This document shows, in pieces, positions 5,366 through 9,319 of a stretch of 9,319 nucleotides of DNA. Each line of letters opens with the position of its first letter. The first letter of the stretch is position 1. Both the position numbers and the translations under genes were made by a program. Origin of the DNA: JBFWVD01 sp050246915 (GTDB lineage: Bacteria; Actinomycetota; Acidimicrobiia; Acidimicrobiales; Ilumatobacteraceae); contig JBFWVD010000144.1 of assembly GCA_050246915.1 (NCBI GenBank), positions 1 through 9,319 on the forward strand, written 5' to 3'. Under the pieces are notes generated by a model, which did no database searches, was not told the DNA's origin, and saw nothing but the letters and a program-made list of their open reading frames with translations.

Positions 5366-5746
5366 ATGAAGAACACACTCAAGATCACCCTGGCCGGAGC
5401 GCTCGCCGCAGGCGTGCTCATCACCGCCACACCGGCCTTCGCTCAGGGCAGCACCGACCCCAACCGTCCCCGGGTCGCCGCCATCTGTGCCCGGGTTCCC
5501 AACGTCGAGACCCGCACCTCGAACCTCATCGCCCGCCTCGAGGGCGACGCCAGCACCCAGGGATCGCTGGCGTGGCTGCAGACCAAGGTCGACCAGGCCA
5601 CCACGGCCGGACGGACCGAGTTGGCCGAAGCCCTCCAGAACCGCTTGGACTTCCGGACCGCCAAACTCGAGGTGCTCAAGAAGCGCATCGTGGAGCTCGG
5701 CAAGCTCAGCGATTGGTGCGATGCCCACGCCGGAGCCAAGGCGTGA
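5366..5746 (+). CDS. Small secreted helical protein of unknown function
   Basis: The 126-residue product is exported. Residues 1-26 form a Sec signal peptide: basic start MKNTLK, hydrophobic core and cleavage after TPAFA. The ATG at 5366 is chosen because GAGG at 5356-5359 lies 6 bases upstream and the signal peptide begins exactly there; an in-frame ATG at 5324 would put a hydrophilic 14-residue extension in front of it. The mature part (about 100 residues) is almost all predicted amphipathic helix, rich in Leu, Ala, Arg and Glu. Its two cysteines sit near the ends (C41 in AAICARVPN, C118 in LSDWCDAH), suggesting a disulfide that clamps a helical hairpin. There are no transmembrane segments after the signal. 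I do not recognise a named family. It overlaps the next gene by 4 bp and is very likely co-expressed with that lipoprotein. Confidence 0.82.
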   Translation: MKNTLKITLAGALAAGVLITATPAFAQGSTDPNRPRVAAICARVPNVETRTSNLIARLEGDASTQGSLAWLQTKVDQATTAGRTELAEALQNRLDFRTAKLEVLKKRIVELGKLSDWCDAHAGAKA

Positions 5747-6144
5747 TCGCCACGAGAACCCGCATCCCCACCGTTGCCGCCAGCCTGGTGCTGGCGGCAC
5801 TGGTGCTGCCCGCGACATTGTTGACGGCGTGCGGCGACAAGGACTCGAGCACTGTGGTGTCGAACCCGGCACCGACCGTCGCCGTCGTGACGTCCACGGC
5901 GACGACCACGCCCGACACCACGCCCGACACCACAGCGGCAACGACCCCCGCGACAGCCGCCGCGTCAACCACAGTCGCAGTCGTCACGACGACACCCAAG
6001 GTCACGACGTCAACCAAACCTGCGACGCCCGAGACAACGGTGAGTCCGGCTGAGGTCGACGGGTTCGAGAAGCTCCTCAGCGACATCGAGAGCGACCTCG
6101 ACTCCATCGACAAAGAGCTCAACACCGAACTGCCGGCTCGATAG
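5743..6144 (+). CDS. Thr/Ala/Pro-rich lipoprotein of unknown function
   Basis: The 133-residue product carries a lipoprotein signal: basic RTR, a hydrophobic stretch and the lipobox LLTAC with C30 as the lipid-modified residue. After a short charged patch (CGDKDSS) comes a low-complexity linker rich in Thr, Ala, Pro and Val (about 37-104) that probably spans the wall layer. An acidic helix follows at the end (about 105-133: FEKLLSDIESDLDSIDKEL). The GTG start at 5743 overlaps the upstream TGA as GTGA, and GGAG at 5732-5735 lies 7 bases upstream. The frame is open well upstream, but earlier starts would bury the signal sequence. The gene pair is probably translationally coupled, so the secreted helical protein and this lipoprotein may bind each other outside the membrane. 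That is inference. No family is recognised. Confidence 0.8.
   Translation: MIATRTRIPTVAASLVLAALVLPATLLTACGDKDSSTVVSNPAPTVAVVTSTATTTPDTTPDTTAATTPATAAASTTVAVVTTTPKVTTSTKPATPETTVSPAEVDGFEKLLSDIESDLDSIDKELNTELPAR
5911..5934. repeat. 12-bp tandem repeat inside the lipoprotein linker
   Basis: CCCGACACCACG (5911-5922) is followed directly by CCCGACACCACA (5923-5934), encoding two Thr-Pro-Asp-Thr units in the low-complexity linker. The unit is a multiple of three, so copy number can change without breaking the frame. Confidence 0.65.
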
Positions 6145-6150
6145 GGATAA

Positions 6151-6167
6151 CTCCCCTGGGTCGGGAG
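6151..6167. terminator. Weak hairpin between convergent genes
   Basis: CTCCC (6151-6155) and GGGAG (6163-6167) form a 5-bp stem with a 7-base loop in the 29-bp gap between the convergent lipoprotein and CoA-transferase genes. The location suits a shared terminator, but the stem is short and there is no T tract. Confidence 0.25.
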
Positions 6168-6173
6168 CGTGCT

Positions 6174-8666
6174 TCAGCCGCCGATGACCCCGCGTGCGCG
6201 CAGGTCGGCGATCCGATCGGCGTCGAACCCGAGCTCGGTGAGCACAGCGTCGGTGTGCTGTCCGGTTACGCACCCGGGACGGGCCACCGTGGCCGACCGG
6301 GAGAACTTCACCACCGGAGCCAGCCGGGGATGCTCGTCGAAGGTCGGGTGCACGACGTCGACCACCATGCCGAGGTCTCGCCACAGCGGATCGGCCATGA
6401 GGATCTCTTCGGTCACCCGGGCCTCGGCGACGACGCAGCCCACCCCCGCCCCTCCCAGACGCTTCTCCCATGCCGTGGCGTCGTCGGTGCGGAAGATGGC
6501 GTCGAGCGCGGCGGTGAGCGCGGCATCGTTGGTGTTGCGCACGGCGGCATCGTCGAAGCGAGCGACACTGAGCTCGCTCGGGTTGCCCAAGGCCTCCAGG
6601 AGCGCCCGCCATTCCGACTCGAGTGGCACGGCCAGGAACACCCACCCCGTACGGCACTCATAGAGCCGATAGGTGGCAGCGATCCCGAACAACCCCTCGT
6701 CCACGGTCGGGAACTCCGGGAGCCCATCGGCCACCAGACCGTCCTCCGACATCGCCTGAGCCATCGACCCCAGCATCGAGGTCTCCAACACCGGGGCGCC
6801 GTTACCTCGTCGCTGCCCGAGTAGGCCGAGCAGCATCGCCGATGCGCACGACAGCGCGGCCAGGGAATCGACCGCCACCGAGCTGGGTCCCGTGGACCCG
6901 GACATCCGAATCGAGGCCCGTGCCACCTCGTCCTCGGTGAGATGGGGCCCTTCAGGGACGCTGGTGCCGAGGTGACGCCAGGACATACCGGCCGCCGCGG
7001 CGATGACCGGCGCGAACGCGGCCCGTCCCCCGCACGGCCCACCAGTCCCGTAGCCGGGCGCGTTGAGATACACCAGGTTCGGATTGATGGCCTTGAGCGT
7101 CGCCGCGTCGACACGAGTCCGTTCGGCGGCACCGGCCCGGAACGACTGCAGCACGATGTCGGCGCCGCGCACCAACTCGTGCACGATGGCCAGACCCTCT
7201 TCACTCGTGAGGTCGACGGCGATGCTCTCCTTGCCCTGCAGCACCTTCACCCCCGCAACCTCTGGGAACGGCATCATCGTCCGGATCGGGTCGCCCTCGA
7301 TGGGTTCGATCTTGATGACGCGGGCACCGAGGTCGGTGAGCAGCGTCGCCCCGAACGGAGCGGCGAACAGCACACCCAGCTCGATGACGGTGACACCTTC
7401 GAGCGGTAGCCGTCCGATCGGCGCCGCCGTACCGTCAATTCTGATTGACGCGCTCGTGGTCGCGGCGTCGGCGGGATCGTCTTCGATCACCACCTCACCG
7501 AGGCGCGGCGCCGGCCGCAACGGCGGCAGACCTGGCTCGTGGAGCGTCACCACACGACCGGGCTGACGAACCGGCCCATACATCGGATCGTCGATGACGA
7601 CGACCCGACCATCGTGGAGCATCTGGGGATGCTCGAGGGCTTCGGGCCCTCGACGGAACAACTCCCCCCACACGTCGGGTTCGGCCTCGAACACCTCCCG
7701 CCATTGCGCCAACGTACGTTGACGCGCCGTGCGCTGGAGCAAGCGCCAGAAGGCCTCTCGTTTCGCGTTGTCCTCGATCATCGGGAGACCGGCCCACTCG
7801 GGATCGTCGAACATCTCGGCCAAACCGAGTGAGTGCATGAATCGACGGAACAAGTGCGGCAGCGAATGGGAGAACTGCACCCAGCGACCGTCAGCGGTGA
7901 GCGCCACCAACAGCAGATAGGCGAAGGGGCCGTTGGGTTTGCCATCGGCCGAGAACAACGCGCCGGGAACGAACGCTCCCGGATAGCGCATCCCGACCAG
8001 CGTCACGAACCAATTCCACACATCGAGCACCACGAGGCCTTGGACCAAGTTGGTCTCGACGTGTTGACCGACTCCGCTCCGCTCGCGCTCGACCAGCGCT
8101 GCCAAGACGCCGTGGATGGCCGCCTGCGACGCGCCGTATGTGGGATAGGGCATCGAGGAGTAGATGGGGCCGGGTCGGTTGCCCATCGGCGCGAACTGAT
8201 GCAACGTTCCGAGCTTGGCCATCACGAGATGGTCGTAGCCGGGCACGTCCACGTAGGGCCCCTCGGTTCCCCAGCCGGTGATCGACACGTGCACGAGGCG
8301 CGGGTTCGCCGCCGAGAGATGCGCGTACGACGCCCCGAAACGTTCGGCAGCGGCAGGCTGGAAGGACTCGATCACGACGTCGGCGTTGGCCGCGATGACG
8401 GCCACGCGATCGCGATCGGCCGGATCGTTCAAGTCGGCGACAACGCTCTGCTTACCTCGAGCCCAAATGGGGAACCCGCGCTGGGACCGCAGCGGAGTTC
8501 CGCCCGGAGGTTCGATGCAGATCACCTCTGCGCCGTAGTCGGCCATGAACTGTCCCGCCCACGCTCCGGCCAACGAATGGGTGAACTCGACCACCCGCAG
8601 GCCGTGCAGCGGCAGAACAAGGTCATGCCCAGTCGCGCCCACGCGATCCCCCGATGCGTCAGCCAT
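6174..8666 (-). CDS. Two-domain class III CoA-transferase (CaiB/BaiF tandem fusion)
   Basis: The 830-residue protein is two CaiB/BaiF domains in one chain; these enzymes move CoA between carboxylic acids. Domain 1 (about 18-395) opens LPLHGLRVVEFTHSLAGAWA and keeps ADYGAEVICIEPPGG, GFPIWARGKQSVVADL, ADVVIESFQPAAAERFG and ITGWGTEGPY. It ends in the usual PAPRLGE tail. Domain 2 (about 420-830) repeats the plan: LPLEGVTVIELGVLFAAPFG, TDLGARVIKIEPIEGDP, GKESIAVDLTSEEG and ADIVLQSFRAGAAER. By eye alignment, the Asp that forms the acyl-enzyme in family members (S-L/M-L-D pattern) is Gln209 in GQHVETNLVQG and Gly633 in ETSMLGSM, so both halves look non-canonical. From memory, other long actinobacterial members have a similar Gln. 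The ATG at 8664-8666 follows AAGGGGG 4 bases upstream. It is convergent with the lipoprotein gene and divergent from the DUF2207 gene. The substrate is unknown. Confidence 0.9.
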   Translation of the reverse strand: MADASGDRVGATGHDLVLPLHGLRVVEFTHSLAGAWAGQFMADYGAEVICIEPPGGTPLRSQRGFPIWARGKQSVVADLNDPADRDRVAVIAANADVVIESFQPAAAERFGASYAHLSAANPRLVHVSITGWGTEGPYVDVPGYDHLVMAKLGTLHQFAPMGNRPGPIYSSMPYPTYGASQAAIHGVLAALVERERSGVGQHVETNLVQGLVVLDVWNWFVTLVGMRYPGAFVPGALFSADGKPNGPFAYLLLVALTADGRWVQFSHSLPHLFRRFMHSLGLAEMFDDPEWAGLPMIEDNAKREAFWRLLQRTARQRTLAQWREVFEAEPDVWGELFRRGPEALEHPQMLHDGRVVVIDDPMYGPVRQPGRVVTLHEPGLPPLRPAPRLGEVVIEDDPADAATTSASIRIDGTAAPIGRLPLEGVTVIELGVLFAAPFGATLLTDLGARVIKIEPIEGDPIRTMMPFPEVAGVKVLQGKESIAVDLTSEEGLAIVHELVRGADIVLQSFRAGAAERTRVDAATLKAINPNLVYLNAPGYGTGGPCGGRAAFAPVIAAAAGMSWRHLGTSVPEGPHLTEDEVARASIRMSGSTGPSSVAVDSLAALSCASAMLLGLLGQRRGNGAPVLETSMLGSMAQAMSEDGLVADGLPEFPTVDEGLFGIAATYRLYECRTGWVFLAVPLESEWRALLEALGNPSELSVARFDDAAVRNTNDAALTAALDAIFRTDDATAWEKRLGGAGVGCVVAEARVTEEILMADPLWRDLGMVVDVVHPTFDEHPRLAPVVKFSRSATVARPGCVTGQHTDAVLTELGFDADRIADLRARGVIGG

Positions 8667-8740
8667 CGATCCCCCTTGCTGAAACGGTGAACCTCGACCG
8701 TACCCTGCGAGGGACCAGACGTGGTCGTAGCGTGGAGCAG
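8667..8740. promoter_or_regulatory. Divergent promoter region of CoA-transferase and DUF2207 genes
   Basis: This 74-bp spacer must hold starts for both directions. For the plus strand, TACCCT at 8701-8706 fits a TANNNT -10. TTGCTG at 8676-8681 is a possible -35, but the 19-base spacing is long. A 5-bp inverted repeat, CCTCG (8692-8696) with CGAGG (8708-8712), brackets that hexamer and could be an operator. All of this is tentative. Confidence 0.3.
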
Positions 8741-9319
8741 ATGCGAACCTCCTCCCGCCGCAAGCTCGACGTCGCGATGGTGATCGCAGGAAGCGTTGTC
8801 GCCTTCGGCGGCGGCTCGGCGATCGGCGCAGCCGCCGGCGATGTCGAGAGGATGACCTCGATGCAGGTCACGGCCCATATCGTCGACCCAGCCGTGGGAC
8901 CGAGCCAGGTGCGTGAGGTCATCGATTGGGACTTCGGCACCGCGACCGGCAAGCACGGGATCTTCCGCGATAGCTCTGACGAGCCCATCGACCCGCAGGT
9001 GAGCTCGCCGGACGCCCCCGATGACCTGCTGGTCGGCGCGACGCCGTTCGATGCCGCGGTCCAGGGCACCCGACTGCGGATCGGCGATCCGTTCACGACG
9101 GTGAGCGGACGCCATCGATACGAGATCTCCTACGGACTCGACACGATCGTGGACGATGCCGGGGCCCTGGCGTGGAACGCGGTCGGTACCTCTTGGCCGG
9201 TGAAGATCGAGGAGGCCTCGATCGAGATCGTTGCCCCCTGGGCATTCGAGAACGTCCAGTGCTTCCAGGGCAAGGCCCGTTCCACCGACCCCTGCTCTGT
9301 GGAACAGCCCGAACCAGGT
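8741..9319 (+). CDS. DUF2207 membrane protein, N-terminal part (runs off the window)
   Basis: The frame is open from ATG 8741 to the window end, giving 193 residues with no stop. Residues 11-33 are a hydrophobic, Gly/Ala-rich signal or anchor segment. The rest resembles the extracytoplasmic DUF2207 domain: VIDWDFGTATGKHGIFRD (60-77), then LRIGDPFTTVSGRHRYEISY (112-131), then WNAVGTSWPVKIEEASIEI (145-163). These match the domain's recurring KHGIyRDIP, RIGDPdrtvsG-hxYxIxY and WNxxGxxWpVpIexA blocks as I remember them. Two cysteines (C174, C185) follow. Family members continue with a transmembrane anchor, and often a Gly-rich tail; that part is missing here. GGAG at 8734-8737 is only 3 bases from the ATG, so the GTG at 8732 (three codons earlier) is a possible alternative start. 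The family's function is unknown. It is divergent from the CoA-transferase gene. Confidence 0.85.
   Translation, partial: MRTSSRRKLDVAMVIAGSVVAFGGGSAIGAAAGDVERMTSMQVTAHIVDPAVGPSQVREVIDWDFGTATGKHGIFRDSSDEPIDPQVSSPDAPDDLLVGATPFDAAVQGTRLRIGDPFTTVSGRHRYEISYGLDTIVDDAGALAWNAVGTSWPVKIEEASIEIVAPWAFENVQCFQGKARSTDPCSVEQPEPG

Noticed and set aside
5227..5742. Upstream extension of the lipoprotein frame
   Set aside because: The frame is open but reads as Arg/His/Pro-rich shadow of the secreted-protein gene; the lipoprotein signal starts at the GTG at 5743.
6143..6151. TAGGGATAA resembling the start of the I-SceI homing endonuclease site
   Set aside because: Only the first nine bases match, the rest differs, and there is no intron or endonuclease gene.
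7833..8690. Long plus-strand open frame (285 codons) opposite the CoA-transferase
   Set aside because: The minus strand has clear CaiB/BaiF motifs throughout; the plus reading is His/Arg-rich with no domain and no ribosome site.

Overview
The window is GC-rich chromosomal DNA with compact, mostly leading-into-each-other genes, GTG starts and short spacers. It looks like an actinobacterium (Actinomycetota). A glucosyl-3-phosphoglycerate synthase of mycobacterial type, a tandem two-domain CaiB/BaiF CoA-transferase and a DUF2207 membrane protein all fit; the class Acidimicrobiia is my best guess, but the sequence alone does not prove it. There is no tRNA, rRNA, CRISPR array, transposase or phage gene, and I see no sign of recent transfer.

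Layout. (1) Positions 1-124 hold the 3' end of an unidentified plus-strand gene, followed by a strong terminator-like hairpin at 134-168. (2) Positions 296-3703 hold three plus-strand genes with 80-94 bp spacers: an AMP-forming acyl-CoA synthetase, gpgS, and a folB-folK fusion. They may be co-transcribed. The order acyl-CoA ligase/gpgS/folate gene recalls fadD6-folP2-gpgS of Mycobacterium tuberculosis. (3) On the minus strand, a Nudix hydrolase (4464-5141) is followed by a TetR regulator (3768-4409), convergent with folBK. (4) Positions 5366-6144 hold a plus-strand pair with a 4-bp GTGA overlap: a small secreted helical protein and a Thr-rich lipoprotein. The 224-bp spacer upstream holds a striking nested inverted repeat at 5198-5259. 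(5) Positions 6174-8666 hold an 830-residue minus-strand protein made of two CaiB/BaiF domains, both of which appear to lack the usual catalytic aspartate. (6) From 8741 to the window end runs the N-terminal part of a DUF2207 membrane protein, transcribed divergently from the CoA-transferase.

How the genes may work together. GpgS makes glucosyl-3-phosphoglycerate, in mycobacteria the first step to methylglucose lipopolysaccharides, which bind and modulate fatty acyl-CoA; an acyl-CoA ligase beside it is therefore suggestive. FolBK supplies two successive steps of folate synthesis. The TetR/Nudix pair could respond to a CoA or nucleotide ligand, and the two-domain CoA-transferase would handle carboxylate CoA thioesters, but no pathway linking these blocks can be shown from sequence.

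The most unusual points are the CoA-transferase missing both aspartates, the structured 5198-5259 element, the undescribed secreted protein/lipoprotein pair, and short tandem repeats (15, 15 and 17 bp, unrelated sequences) in three consecutive gene spacers. None of these clearly amounts to a new defence or mobile system; most of the window is ordinary core metabolism.
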